Below are positions 17,049 to 24,892 of a stretch of 64,000 nt of DNA, piece after piece. The notes below the pieces were generated by a model. It worked only from the letters and a program-made list of their open reading frames with translations, had not been told where the DNA came from and ran no database searches. The position numbers and the translations under genes are program-made. This stretch comes from G965215145 sp965215145. GTDB taxonomy: Bacteria > Bacteroidota > Rhodothermia > Rhodothermales > JANQRZ01. The stretch is taken from NCBI GenBank assembly GCA_965215145.1, contig OZ244038.1, forward strand, positions 2,232,001 through 2,296,000, written 5' to 3'. The stretch's first letter is position 1. Every line of letters begins with the position of its first letter.

Positions 17049-17174
17049 CTCCATAACCCGCCGCTGCAGGCGGACGCAGGGCTGCACAGTCTTGCCTCGC
17101 ACGAGCGCCGTCACGATCTTCAGCCCGTTCCACCGTCGGCGCTCCCTGCGCCGCTGAGCGGCCATTTGTTCTGC
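17049..17174 (+). other. attC recombination site 9
   Basis: Left core CTCCATAAC (17049-17057) and R' GTTCTGC (17168-17174). L'' is GCGG-A-CGCAGGG with the extrahelical A at 17074. The left core is complementary to the start of its cassette (GTTATGGAG at 14863-14871). The sequence is almost identical to attC 1 and 2, as expected if the site travels with the FG-GAP cassette. Confidence 0.9.
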
Positions 17175-17185
17175 GCCTTCCTAAC

Positions 17186-17569
17186 ATGGGCTGCGACATC
17201 GACCGGCACTACGGCTTGTTTGCGAAAATGGCCGGCGTCAACCGCCGGGACCTACCCCTCGCCGTCTCGCCACCGAAGGGGCTTCCAGACGATGCCTCGT
17301 ACACGACTCGGCTCCATGCCCGGCTTCTCAACAGTTCATCCCGGCATAGCCACTCGTGGCTGGGCCTCGATGAACTGATGGAGGTGCTCCGGTACGTGGA
17401 CGAAGAGCTCGGGGAGCGCCCCTGGCGAGAGGGAGGGATCGGCGGCGGAGGGGGTTCGGAGTTCGGCGTGTGGATTCTCGGTTGGCCCCTCTCAACGCTC
17501 CGAGACGAGCCGGAGCGGTTGCCGCCCGAAATCGAGGATGCCCGCCTCGTGTTCTGGTTCGAGGGCTAG
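17186..17569 (+). CDS. MGCD-type cassette protein of unknown function
   Basis: This encodes 127 residues. It begins MGCDIDRHYGLFAKM, recalling the small MGCDIH-type proteins common in phages and mobile DNA, whose function I do not know. A glycine-rich stretch (GIGGGGGSEFG) precedes a C-terminal hydrophobic/acidic end (DARLVFWFEG). There is no signal peptide. It fills a roughly 530-bp cassette, and the ATG lies 17 bp inside the cassette boundary. Confidence 0.65.
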   Translation: MGCDIDRHYGLFAKMAGVNRRDLPLAVSPPKGLPDDASYTTRLHARLLNSSSRHSHSWLGLDELMEVLRYVDEELGERPWREGGIGGGGGSEFGVWILGWPLSTLRDEPERLPPEIEDARLVFWFEG

Positions 17570-17575
17570 CCAGGC

Positions 17576-17703
17576 GCAGAACCCGCCGTTGCAGGCCGGC
17601 CTGAGGCGTGAGCGCTATCGGCTCGTCCGAACGGCGGCGCTATCATTGCCTCGTTCGACCATCCCGCCAGTTGCCCCACGCGGCTGAGCTTGTTCTGTTA
17701 TAC
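17576..17703 (+). other. attC recombination site 10
   Basis: R'' GCAGAAC (17576-17582) and R' GTTATAC (17697-17703). The extended left core GGCGCAGAAC (17573-17582) is the reverse complement of its cassette start GTTCTGCGCC (17168-17177), 10 of 10. The L arms (GCCGGCC and ACGCGGCTGAGC) pair less well than in the other sites, so this site is more diverged. Confidence 0.8.
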
Positions 17704-17785
17704 GGCCACTCCCGCCGCGTTGAATCCGAAGGAGGGCAGGAGCGTTTGAACCTGAACGGGCGCAACAGAACGGTTAGCTAAAGCA

Positions 17786-17998
17786 ATGAACCGAACCGAC
17801 GTGTACCACTCCGATCCCGAGATTCTCGGCGGCGCGCCCGTCTTTACCGGCACCCGCGTCCCCATCGACACCCTCCTCGTCTACCTCTGCAAGGGAAAGC
17901 GGATCGAAGACTTCCGCGACGACTTCCCGACGGTCAGCCGTGAGCAAGCGGAGGCCCTGCTCGAGTTGGCGGAGCAGGAGTTGGTTGCCGCGCCGTGA
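17786..17998 (+). CDS. DUF433 antitoxin-like protein (copy 2)
   Basis: This encodes 70 residues, the same length as the copy at 14216. It has YHSDPEILGGAPVFTGTRVPIDTLLVYL and a C-terminal ELAEQELVAAP. It is paired with the overlapping DUF5615 gene downstream, which carries a nonsense codon. If that toxin is dead, this is an orphan antitoxin that might still neutralise related toxins. That is inference. Confidence 0.85.
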   Translation: MNRTDVYHSDPEILGGAPVFTGTRVPIDTLLVYLCKGKRIEDFRDDFPTVSREQAEALLELAEQELVAAP

Positions 17999-18315
17999 TC
18001 CGAGTCCTGCTTGACGAGAACCTGCCGCGCAAGCTGAAGTGGTCGCTGGAAGCGGAGGCGTTGACGGTGCCGGAGCGGGGGTGAGGCGGGAGCAAGAACG
18101 GCCCGCTGCTCCGGCTTGCGGCGTCGGAGTTCGACGTGTTGCTGACGATAGATCGGGGGATCGAGTATCAGCAGAACCTGACGGGGATCGAGCTATGCCT
18201 GATCGTACTCTCGGCCGTGAGCAACGACATCGATGACCTGCTCCCGTTAGTGCCGTCGATCAACGAGGCGTTGCAGGAGGCGGGTCCGGGGCGCGTGATC
18301 CGCGTGGCCGTATAA
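17995..18315 (+). pseudogene. DUF5615 PIN-like toxin with an internal stop codon (copy 2)
   Basis: The start GTG (17995) overlaps the antitoxin stop (GTGA). The frame reads IRVLLDENLPRKLKWSLE, then hits TGA at 18082-18084, then continues in frame through SEFDVLLTIDRGIEYQQN to TAA at 18313. The intact copy has TGG (Trp) at the equivalent place, so a single G-to-A change inactivates this toxin. Readthrough or a sequencing error are alternatives. The stop codon again lies in the attC R'' core. Confidence 0.8.
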
Positions 18316-18432
18316 CCCGCCGCTGCACGCCGACGAAGGGCCAGGCGGTCTTGCCTCGCTCCAGCCTCGGCGTCTACTTTGCTCGTCCGACCGCCGCGTC
18401 GCCCTGCGCGGGTGAGCGGCCCTCTGTACATC
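18310..18432 (+). other. attC recombination site 11 with mutated R' core (array end)
   Basis: R'' GTATAAC (18310-18316). The extended core GTGGCCGTATAAC (18304-18316) is complementary over 13 bp to the start of its cassette at 17697-17709. L'' CCG-A-CGAAGGG (A at 18333) faces L' CCCTGCGCGGG (from 18402), nearly complementary. The R' position reads GTACATC (18426-18432), not GTTxxxx. The site is probably dead on its right side and marks the end of the array. Confidence 0.8.
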
Positions 18433-18444
18433 GCCTCCGGGCCG

Positions 18445-19113
18445 TTGAGGCTCTACCTCGAAACAACCGCCTACTCCCCCGACCCCGACCGCCCCGACCC
18501 CGACCGCCGAGCGACGTGGGCAGCCGGGCTCGCCTACGACATCCGCCGGGGCCACCATCGCCCCCTCGTCTCCGACCTCGTCCGGCGCGAGGTGCGGAGG
18601 GCCCCCGACGGCGCACGCCAGTTGTTCGGGAGCGTGAACCGCCACAGCCCGGTGGGCGAGGCACCGATCGGACCGGCCGCCCGGGCCCTCGCCACAGCGT
18701 ATCAGAACCGGGGCGTCCTCCCGAGGCGGGCGTCGGCCGCCCGGCTCCACGTCGCCCTCGCCGTCGCCTCCGGGGCCGACGTACTCGTCACGACGTCGCC
18801 CGCGCTCCTGGCTGCCGAGCCGGCGTTCCGGGAGGCCGCCACGGAGGCCGGGCACCGGCCGGTCCCGTTCCTCCGGCCGCGCGAGGTCGCTCGGCGCCGG
18901 CGGTGGATCGCGGAGGCCCTGTCCGGGGAGCCGCAGGCGTGGTCGGAGAAGGCGCTCCACGTCGTCATGATGGGGTTCGTGACGCTGAACTTCGCGGCCT
19001 CGCGCCCCGGGCTGAGCGGGCGGGTCCGGCACTGGGCCGTTCTCGGCGCGATGGCGGCCCTCCTCGCCTTAGCCGCCGTGGGCCTCGTCACAGTGGTGGG
19101 GTGGGTGCTGTGA
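18445..19113 (+). CDS. PIN-like domain protein with C-terminal membrane segment
   Basis: This encodes about 222 residues from a TTG at 18445, chosen because RLYLETTAYS is the usual N-terminal strand of PIN toxins. No ATG or GTG is available between the attC and this point. GADVLVTTSPALLA matches a second PIN-like block. A predicted TM segment lies near the C-terminus (about 195-220). The true start may have been lost or altered where the gene abuts the broken attC 11. Function as an RNase is inferred and unusual for a membrane-tethered protein. Confidence 0.6.
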   Translation: MRLYLETTAYSPDPDRPDPDRRATWAAGLAYDIRRGHHRPLVSDLVRREVRRAPDGARQLFGSVNRHSPVGEAPIGPAARALATAYQNRGVLPRRASAARLHVALAVASGADVLVTTSPALLAAEPAFREAATEAGHRPVPFLRPREVARRRRWIAEALSGEPQAWSEKALHVVMMGFVTLNFAASRPGLSGRVRHWAVLGAMAALLALAAVGLVTVVGWVL

Positions 19114-19191
19114 GGGTGCGGGAGCGGCCCCCGCTGTAACGGCCCCCGATGCTCCCGACTCTGTACCACCCAGATCGTCCCCCTCAACCCC

Positions 19192-21372
19192 TCACCCCGT
19201 CATCGCCAGCAGCGCGGCCTCGTCGATCACCTCGACGCCGAGTTCTTCGGCCTTGGCGAGCTTTGAGCCGGCGGCGTCACCGGCGACGAGGTAGTCGGTC
19301 TTCTTGCTCACGCTGGAGGCGACGCGGCCCCCGGCGGCGATGATGCGCGCCTTCGCCTCGGCGCGGGCGAGGGTCGGGAGCGTGCCGGTCAGCACGAGGG
19401 TCTTCCCCACGAGCGGGCCGTCGGGGGGCGCCTCGGCGCGGGGGGCTTCCTCGGTGCGGACACCGAGCTTTCGCAGCTCCTCGATGGTCGCGCGGTTGGG
19501 CGCGTGGTCGAACCACTCGACGAGGCTCTGGGCGGTCTCGGGGCCGATGCCGTGGATGGCCTCCAGCGCCTCCTGGTCCGTCTCCGCCAACGCCGCCAGG
19601 CTCGGGATCTCGGCCGTGATGATCTCGGCGACGGTGCTGCCGACGTACCGGATGCCGAGGCCGAACAGGAGCCGCGCCAGCGGGCGGTCCTTCGACGCCT
19701 CGACGGCCGCGAGGAGGTTGTCGACCTTCTTTTCCTGGAACCGCTCCAGTGCGATCAGCTCCTCTCGGTGTTCGTGGAGGCGGTAGAGGTCCGGGAGCGA
19801 GCGGACCAGCCCCTCGTCCACGAGCGCGACGGCCACCTTCTCCCCGAACCCCCGGATGTCCATCGCGCCGCGGCTGGCGAAGTGCTCGACGAGCCGGCGG
19901 AGCTGGGCCGGGCACGCCGCGTTGACGCAGTACGTGTCGACCTCGCCCTCGAACTGCACCAGCGGCTCCGCGCACGCCGGGCACATCTCGCCGAGCGACC
20001 ACGGCTCCTCGCTCCCCGTCCGCGCCTCGGGGATCGGGCCGACGACCTGGGGGATCACGTCACCGGCGCGCTTGACGACGACGCGGTCCCCGACGCGGAT
20101 GTCGCGGTCGCTGATGTAGTCGGCGTTGTGGAGGGTGGCCTTCGAGACGGTGACGCCGCCGATCCCAACGGGCTCCAGGATGGCGAGGGGCTTGATGGCC
20201 CCCGTCCGCCCGACGTTCCGCTCGATGTCGAGCAGCGTCGTCGTGGCCTCGCGGGCGGGGAACTTGAAGGCGACGGCCCAGCGCGGCGCGTTGGCGACGG
20301 CGCCGAGCACGTCCTGGTAGTCCTTCCGGTCCACCTTCAGGACGACCCCGTCGATCTCGTAGTCGAGCCCGTCGCGGCGCTCGGCCCACGCCTCGCAGAA
20401 GGCGACGGCGGCCTCCACGTCCTCGAACCGCTGGATCTCGGGGTTGACGGGGAAGCCGAGGGCGCCGAGCCACCGGAGCGTCTCGGCCTGCGTCAGCGGC
20501 GGGCCGCTCGCGGTGCCTGCGGCGACGGGGCCGAGGCCGTAAGCGAAGAAGCTGAGGCCGCGCCCGGCGGTGACCTTCGGGTCGAGCTGGCGGAGGCTGC
20601 CGGCGGCGGCGTTGCGGGGGTTGGCGAACGTCTTCTCGCCCTCGGCCGCGAGCGCCGCGTTGAGCCGCTCGAACTGCGACCGCCGGAGGTAGACCTCGCC
20701 CCGGACCTCTATCCGCTCGGGGACGCCCCCGCCGGCCGGCGCGCTGAACAAGTCGGCGGCGGGCGCCTCCGGGGGGACCTCGACGCGGAGGGGGACGGCG
20801 CGGACGGTGCGGACGTGCGCCGTGACGTCCTCCCCCACCCGCCCGTTCCCGCGCGTGGCGCCGAGGACGAGCCGCCCCCCCTCGTAGGTCAGCGCGAGGG
20901 CGAGCCCGTCGATCTTCGGCTCGGCGACGAGGGCGGGGCGGACGTCGCCGAAGTCGGGTTCGAGGCCGCGCACGACGCGGTCGTACCACGCCCTGATCTC
21001 GTCGGCGTCGAAGGCGTTGCCGAGCGAGAGCAGCGGCGCGGGATGCTCCACCTTCGAGAACGCCTCCAGCGGCTCCCCGCCCACCCGCTGCGTCGGGGAA
21101 TCGGGCGTGACGAGCGCGGGGAAGCGGGCCTCGATGGCTTGGAGCGCGCGGAACAGCCGGTCGTACTCGGCGTCGGCGACGACGGGGGCGTCGAGGACGT
21201 AGTAGCGGTGGGCGAGGCCGCGCAGCAGCGGGCGCAGCCGCTCGGTCTCGGCGGCGGCCTCAGCCTCCGCGAGCGCGTCGAGCTCGAGCCCGCCGAGGCG
21301 GGCGAGCGCGCGGTCGGCGTCGGCGGCGAGCCGGGCGCCGGCGTCCTTCGTCGTCCCCTCCCGTCGCGCCAT
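19192..21372 (-). CDS. ligA: NAD-dependent DNA ligase LigA
   Basis: This encodes 726 residues. It seals nicks in DNA using NAD+. The domain order is Ia (YYVLDAPVVADAEYDRLF), adenylation domain with the lysine nucleophile in EPKIDG (Lys 153), OB fold, a four-cysteine zinc finger (CPAC...C...C), helix-hairpin-helix repeats (IHGIGPETAQSLVEWF) and a C-terminal BRCT domain (GKTLVLTGTLPTLAR). Length is slightly above the usual 670. The gene lies 3 bp downstream of the RodZ-like gene and is probably co-transcribed with it. Confidence 0.97.
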   Translation of the reverse strand: MARREGTTKDAGARLAADADRALARLGGLELDALAEAEAAAETERLRPLLRGLAHRYYVLDAPVVADAEYDRLFRALQAIEARFPALVTPDSPTQRVGGEPLEAFSKVEHPAPLLSLGNAFDADEIRAWYDRVVRGLEPDFGDVRPALVAEPKIDGLALALTYEGGRLVLGATRGNGRVGEDVTAHVRTVRAVPLRVEVPPEAPAADLFSAPAGGGVPERIEVRGEVYLRRSQFERLNAALAAEGEKTFANPRNAAAGSLRQLDPKVTAGRGLSFFAYGLGPVAAGTASGPPLTQAETLRWLGALGFPVNPEIQRFEDVEAAVAFCEAWAERRDGLDYEIDGVVLKVDRKDYQDVLGAVANAPRWAVAFKFPAREATTTLLDIERNVGRTGAIKPLAILEPVGIGGVTVSKATLHNADYISDRDIRVGDRVVVKRAGDVIPQVVGPIPEARTGSEEPWSLGEMCPACAEPLVQFEGEVDTYCVNAACPAQLRRLVEHFASRGAMDIRGFGEKVAVALVDEGLVRSLPDLYRLHEHREELIALERFQEKKVDNLLAAVEASKDRPLARLLFGLGIRYVGSTVAEIITAEIPSLAALAETDQEALEAIHGIGPETAQSLVEWFDHAPNRATIEELRKLGVRTEEAPRAEAPPDGPLVGKTLVLTGTLPTLARAEAKARIIAAGGRVASSVSKKTDYLVAGDAAGSKLAKAEELGVEVIDEAALLAMTG

Positions 21373-21375
21373 CCC

Positions 21376-22431
21376 TTAGCGGCTCTGGAGGCGGTGGAGG
21401 GAGTCGAGCAGGGCCTGCCCGCGCTGGGGGTCGAGGCGGAGGACCTGGCCGGGCTGGGGGTCCCATGTGATGCCCTGCATGCGGAGCGTGACCTCGCCGG
21501 GGTCGAGCCCCTCGGCGGCCTCGCCCCACAGCGTCAGCGCCTCGGCGCTGCTGAAGGTCTGCTCGGCGCCGGGCTCGAGCCAGTACGGGCGGCGGTCGTC
21601 GGGGGCCTCTGTGACGCGGAAGTTCTGGAGCCCGTCCCCGCCGGCGTCGGCCACGACGGTGACGGCGATGGGGAGCGCGAGCCGCGGCGCGGGCGACGCG
21701 GGCGCCGGCTCCTCCTCGGCCTCGTCTTCCGGGTCCTCCTCGGCGGCCTCAGCCCCCTCCGCCTCGGCGGCGACGGGCCGCTCGACGGGTTCGAGCTCGG
21801 GGCCGTCGTCGCGGAGGAGGAAGAACAGCACGGCGCCGATGGCGAGCAGCCCGACGACGGTGCCGGCGATGATCATCCCCCAGGAGCGGTCGATGGGCGT
21901 CGACGTCGAGGCCGCCTCGGCGTGCGTCTGCACCCGCTCCTTGGCGACGGTGCGCGGCTTGTACTCCGGCGCGGGCGTGGACTCGCGGGCGGGCGCGGGC
22001 CCCTCCTTCAGCGCGGCGACGGCGGGGGCCGTGCCGGCGGGGGCCTTCGGGGGAGCGGGCTTCCTCGGCGGAGGCTCGGGCTCCGTCGGCTCGGGCGCCG
22101 GCCCGCGTGTGGCGGGGGTCGCGCCGGCGTCGAGGTGGTGGCGGAGGGCGCCGTCGTAGCGCCCGGCCCGCTCGGCGGCGTAGGCCTCGACGACCTCGGG
22201 CGGCGGGACGCCGACGGCGGTGGCGTAGGCGCGGAGCAGCGCCTTGAGGTAGACCTCGTTGTAGTGGTCGTCGCCGAGGAGCTGTCCGGCCTCGAAGCGG
22301 CGGAGGACGTCGAGCGGGATGCGGGTCTCCTCCTGAACCCGTTCGAGCGGGAGGCCGCTCGCTTCGCGGAGGGCGCGGAGGTCGGCCTCGAAGCGGCCGG
22401 CGGGGCCTCCAACGGGGGCGGGGTCTGCCAT
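21376..22431 (-). CDS. RodZ-like membrane-anchored helix-turn-helix protein
   Basis: This encodes 351 residues from the ATG at 22431. An N-terminal HTH (ALREASGLPLERVQEETRIPLDVLRRFEAG) is followed by a Pro/Ala-rich linker and one TM segment (MIIAGTVVGLLAIGAVLFFLL, about 150-171). An acidic linker leads to a C-terminal DUF4115-like beta domain outside the cytoplasm. This is the RodZ arrangement, linking the MreB cytoskeleton to the cell-wall machine; that role is inferred from architecture. It is upstream of ligA. Confidence 0.82.
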   Translation of the reverse strand: MADPAPVGGPAGRFEADLRALREASGLPLERVQEETRIPLDVLRRFEAGQLLGDDHYNEVYLKALLRAYATAVGVPPPEVVEAYAAERAGRYDGALRHHLDAGATPATRGPAPEPTEPEPPPRKPAPPKAPAGTAPAVAALKEGPAPARESTPAPEYKPRTVAKERVQTHAEAASTSTPIDRSWGMIIAGTVVGLLAIGAVLFFLLRDDGPELEPVERPVAAEAEGAEAAEEDPEDEAEEEPAPASPAPRLALPIAVTVVADAGGDGLQNFRVTEAPDDRRPYWLEPGAEQTFSSAEALTLWGEAAEGLDPGEVTLRMQGITWDPQPGQVLRLDPQRGQALLDSLHRLQSR

Positions 22432-22559
22432 GCGGTGCGGGGGTGAGGGGAGCCCCAAAACTACGACGGCGCCCCCGTCCCCGCCGGACCTCCGCGCGGG
22501 CTCCTTGGCGCCGGTACACGTGCGAGGCCCGGCGGCGGGGTGCCACCGGGCCTCGGGGG

Positions 22560-22633
22560 TCGGGAAGACAGGATTTGAACCTGCGACCGCTCGGCCCCCA
22601 GCCGAGTGCTCTACCTGGCTGAGCTACTTCCCG
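22560..22633 (-). tRNA. tRNA-Pro (anticodon GGG)
   Basis: On the minus strand the acceptor CGGGAAG (5' end at 22633) pairs with CTTCCCG. The anticodon arm CTCGG-CTGGGGG-CCGAG gives anticodon GGG. The T arm contains GGTTCAAATCC. Discriminator base is A, and CCA is not encoded. It lies between the RodZ-like and MerR genes. Confidence 0.95.
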
Positions 22634-22679
22634 AACGCGCCCGGCACGAGCCGGAGCGGGCACGAAGATAGGCAGGCGC

Positions 22680-23015
22680 TCACAACGCCCGCAACTGCTT
22701 CTCTAGGAATGCACGCAGGGCGAGGAGGTCGTCGGCCAGCGGGTCGCCGCCGTCGCCGTCCTCCGCGTCGCCCATCCGGGCCAGCACCTGGCGCGCCCCT
22801 TCGAGGGTGTACTTCTCCTCGCGGATGAGGTGGCGGATGCGGCGGACCGTGGCGATGTCGCGCTCGGTGTAGACGCGGTTGCCGGCGCGGTTCTTCTTCG
22901 GCCGGAGCTCCTCGAACTCGCCCTCCCAGTATCGCAGCACGTGGGCCTCGAGCCCGGTCATCTTCGCGACCTCGCTGATCGAGTAGTAGAGCTTGCGGAT
23001 CCCTTCGGGCTTCAT
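22680..23015 (-). CDS. MerR-family transcriptional regulator
   Basis: This encodes 111 residues from the ATG at 23015. The MerR DNA-binding domain is clear: YYSISEVAKMTGLEAHVLRYWE, then a wing with KKNRAGNRVYTERDI and helix TVRRIRHLIREEKYTLEGARQVL. No cysteine-rich metal-binding tail is present; the C-terminus is short and acidic, then helical. This type is widespread as a single-copy Bacteroidota regulator of unknown targets. The EamA gene diverges from it across the tandem repeat. Confidence 0.88.
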   Translation of the reverse strand: MKPEGIRKLYYSISEVAKMTGLEAHVLRYWEGEFEELRPKKNRAGNRVYTERDIATVRRIRHLIREEKYTLEGARQVLARMGDAEDGDGGDPLADDLLALRAFLEKQLRAL

Positions 23016-23152
23016 GGGCGCGGCTGGCGGGCTCACTTAAAGTACGGCGCGAGGCTCGGGGGAAGGGGCGTGAGAGTAAGGGGGTGTGAGGGAGGGGAAG
23101 AGCGGAAGAATCGAGGAGCGGAGGAGAGGCGGCGGGAGCAACCGCCTAAATT

Positions 23153-23252
23153 GCTCACCCGCTCACCCGCTCACCCGCTCACCCGCTCACCCGCTCACCC
23201 GCTCACCCGCTCACCCGCTCACCCGCTCACCCGCTCACCCGCTCACCCGCTC
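23153..23252. repeat. 8-bp tandem repeat, 12.5 copies of GCTCACCC
   Basis: A perfect head-to-tail array of GCTCACCC runs for 100 bp and ends at the TTG that starts the transporter gene. Eight is not a multiple of three, so copy changes would shift any frame read across it. Read in frame it codes repeating SPAHPLTR. It lies between the divergent MerR and EamA genes, so copy number could also alter promoter spacing. Confidence 0.95.
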
Positions 23253-24182
23253 TTGCCCCTCCACCGCCGCCCCGAGTTCCTGCTGTTGCTGACGGTGGTG
23301 GTGTGGGGCCTCAACTTCCCCATCATCAAGGTCGCCCTCGGGCCGATGCCGCCGTTCGTGGTGAACGCGCTCCGGTTCGTCGCCTCGGCCGCCGTGCTCG
23401 GGGCGATGCACGCGGCGGAGGCGCGGCGCGAGGGGCGGAGCTTCTGGGCGCCGCTGCGCCGCTACCCCGCGCGGATCGTCGGGCTCGGGCTGCTGGGGTA
23501 CGTCGGCTACCAGCTCTGCTTCATCGTCGGCGTGGACCGGACGACGGCCGGCAGCGCCGCGCTCATCATCGCCTCGGCGCCGGTATGGACGGCGCTCGGG
23601 GCGCGGGCGCTCGGCGTCGAGCGGCTCCCGCTCGGGGCGTGGGCCGGGCTCGTCGTCGGGTTCGCGGGGACGGTGCTCGTCGTCTTCGGCAGCGCCGACC
23701 GGGTGGACCTCTCCTCCGACACGTTCGTCGGGAACGCGCTGATGCTGGGGGCGGCCGTGGCGTGGGCGGCCTACACCGTGCTCAGCCGCCCGCTGATGGA
23801 CCGCGGCGTCGGGGCGACGGGGCTGGCGTTCTTCGGGCTCCTCGTCGCGCTGCCGCTGCTGTGGGGCCTCGGCTGGTGGGCGTGGCCCGAGGCCGACTGG
23901 GCGGCGGTCGGGTGGAAGGAGTGGGGCGCGATCCTCTTCTCCGGCGGGCTCTCGACGGGCGCGGCGTACTCGTGGTGGAACGTCGCCGTCAAGGCCGTCG
24001 GGCCGAGCCCGACCGCGATCTGGAGCAACCTCGTCCCCGTGGTCGCGCTCGCCAGCGGGGTCGTGATCCTCGGGGAGGCGGTGACGGCGGCGCAGCTCGG
24101 CGGGGGGGCGCTCATCCTCGGCGGGCTCGTCGTGATGCGGCGGTCGCGGAGTCGAGCGCCGGCACGGGCTGGGGTGGGGTGA
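23253..24182 (+). CDS. EamA/DMT-family transporter
   Basis: This encodes 309 residues from TTG 23253. Ten membrane segments fit the drug/metabolite transporter fold: an N-terminal EamA half (VVWGLNFPIIKVALGPMPPFVVNALRF) and a C-terminal half (ALMLGAAVAWAAYTVLSRPL...IWSNLVPVVALASGVVILGE). The substrate is unknown. Alternative starts upstream of the tandem repeat exist in the same frame (GTG 23070, TTG 23151), which would add a repeat-encoded leader. Homology supports the start after the repeat. Confidence 0.88.
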   Translation: MPLHRRPEFLLLLTVVVWGLNFPIIKVALGPMPPFVVNALRFVASAAVLGAMHAAEARREGRSFWAPLRRYPARIVGLGLLGYVGYQLCFIVGVDRTTAGSAALIIASAPVWTALGARALGVERLPLGAWAGLVVGFAGTVLVVFGSADRVDLSSDTFVGNALMLGAAVAWAAYTVLSRPLMDRGVGATGLAFFGLLVALPLLWGLGWWAWPEADWAAVGWKEWGAILFSGGLSTGAAYSWWNVAVKAVGPSPTAIWSNLVPVVALASGVVILGEAVTAAQLGGGALILGGLVVMRRSRSRAPARAGVG

Positions 24183-24311
24183 GCGGATGCGCGACCTAGC
24201 CGGACCGCCTCGCCCGCCCCGCTCCGGGCACGGCCGTCCCGAGCACGACCGCCGGAACCGCTCCCGCCGCTGCCGAGATACAGCCCCCCCTCTCCCCCTT
24301 CCCCTCCCCCC

Positions 24312-24794
24312 ATGGCTACGCAGTACGACAGCGCTCCCGCGATGCAGATCGACCCGGACAAGCAGTACCGGGCCAGCATCGAGACCGAGCGCGGCGCGAT
24401 CGAGCTCGAGCTCTTCGCCGCCGACGCCCCGAAGACCGTCAACAACTTCGTCTCGCTCGCCCGCGACGGGTTTTACGACGGGCTCGTGTTCCACCGCGTC
24501 ATCCCCAACTTCATGATCCAGGGCGGCGACCCGACCGGCACCGGGCGCGGCGGCCCCGGCTACCAGTTCGAGGACGAGACGGCCGGCAACCCTAACCGTC
24601 ACGAGGCCGGCTCACTCTCGATGGCGAACGCGGGGCCGAACACGAACGGCAGCCAGTTCTTCATCACCCACGCCCCGCAGCCCCACCTCGACGGGAAGCA
24701 CACCGTCTTCGGGAGGGTCACGGGCGGGCAGGACGTGGTGGACGCCGTCCAGCAGGGCGACGCGATGAAGCAGGTGACCATCTCGGAGGGGTGA
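24312..24794 (+). CDS. Cyclophilin-type peptidyl-prolyl isomerase
   Basis: This encodes 160 residues, a single cyclophilin domain. The catalytic and binding blocks are FHRVIPNFMIQGGDPTGTG, SLSMANAGPNTNGSQFFIT and LDGKHTVFGRVTGG. There is no signal peptide, so it is probably cytoplasmic. It catalyses cis/trans isomerisation of X-Pro bonds. It follows the EamA gene at about 130 bp. Confidence 0.95.
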   Translation: MATQYDSAPAMQIDPDKQYRASIETERGAIELELFAADAPKTVNNFVSLARDGFYDGLVFHRVIPNFMIQGGDPTGTGRGGPGYQFEDETAGNPNRHEAGSLSMANAGPNTNGSQFFITHAPQPHLDGKHTVFGRVTGGQDVVDAVQQGDAMKQVTISEG

Positions 24795-24817
24795 GTGCAG
24801 GCCGAACCGGGGCACCC

Positions 24818-24845
24818 GTAGGGGCGCGATGCATTGCGCCCTGCG
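24818..24845. repeat. dispersed palindromic GTAGGGGCGC repeat
   Basis: GTAGGGGCGCGATGCATTGCGCCC forms an imperfect palindrome around ATGCAT. Similar elements occur at about 40135, 43320 and 46566, always between genes. Confidence 0.6.
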
Positions 24846-24892
24846 AAGGGCTAGCGGCCCCCTCGACTCGGCTCCTCATCCCCCCTCCCCAC

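Noticed and set aside
19504..22446. 980-residue open frame antisense to ligA and the RodZ-like gene
   Set aside because: It mirrors two genes with clear homology and has shadow-frame composition.
23153..23252. CRISPR array
   Set aside because: The repeat unit is only 8 bp and head-to-tail with no spacers; it is a simple tandem repeat.
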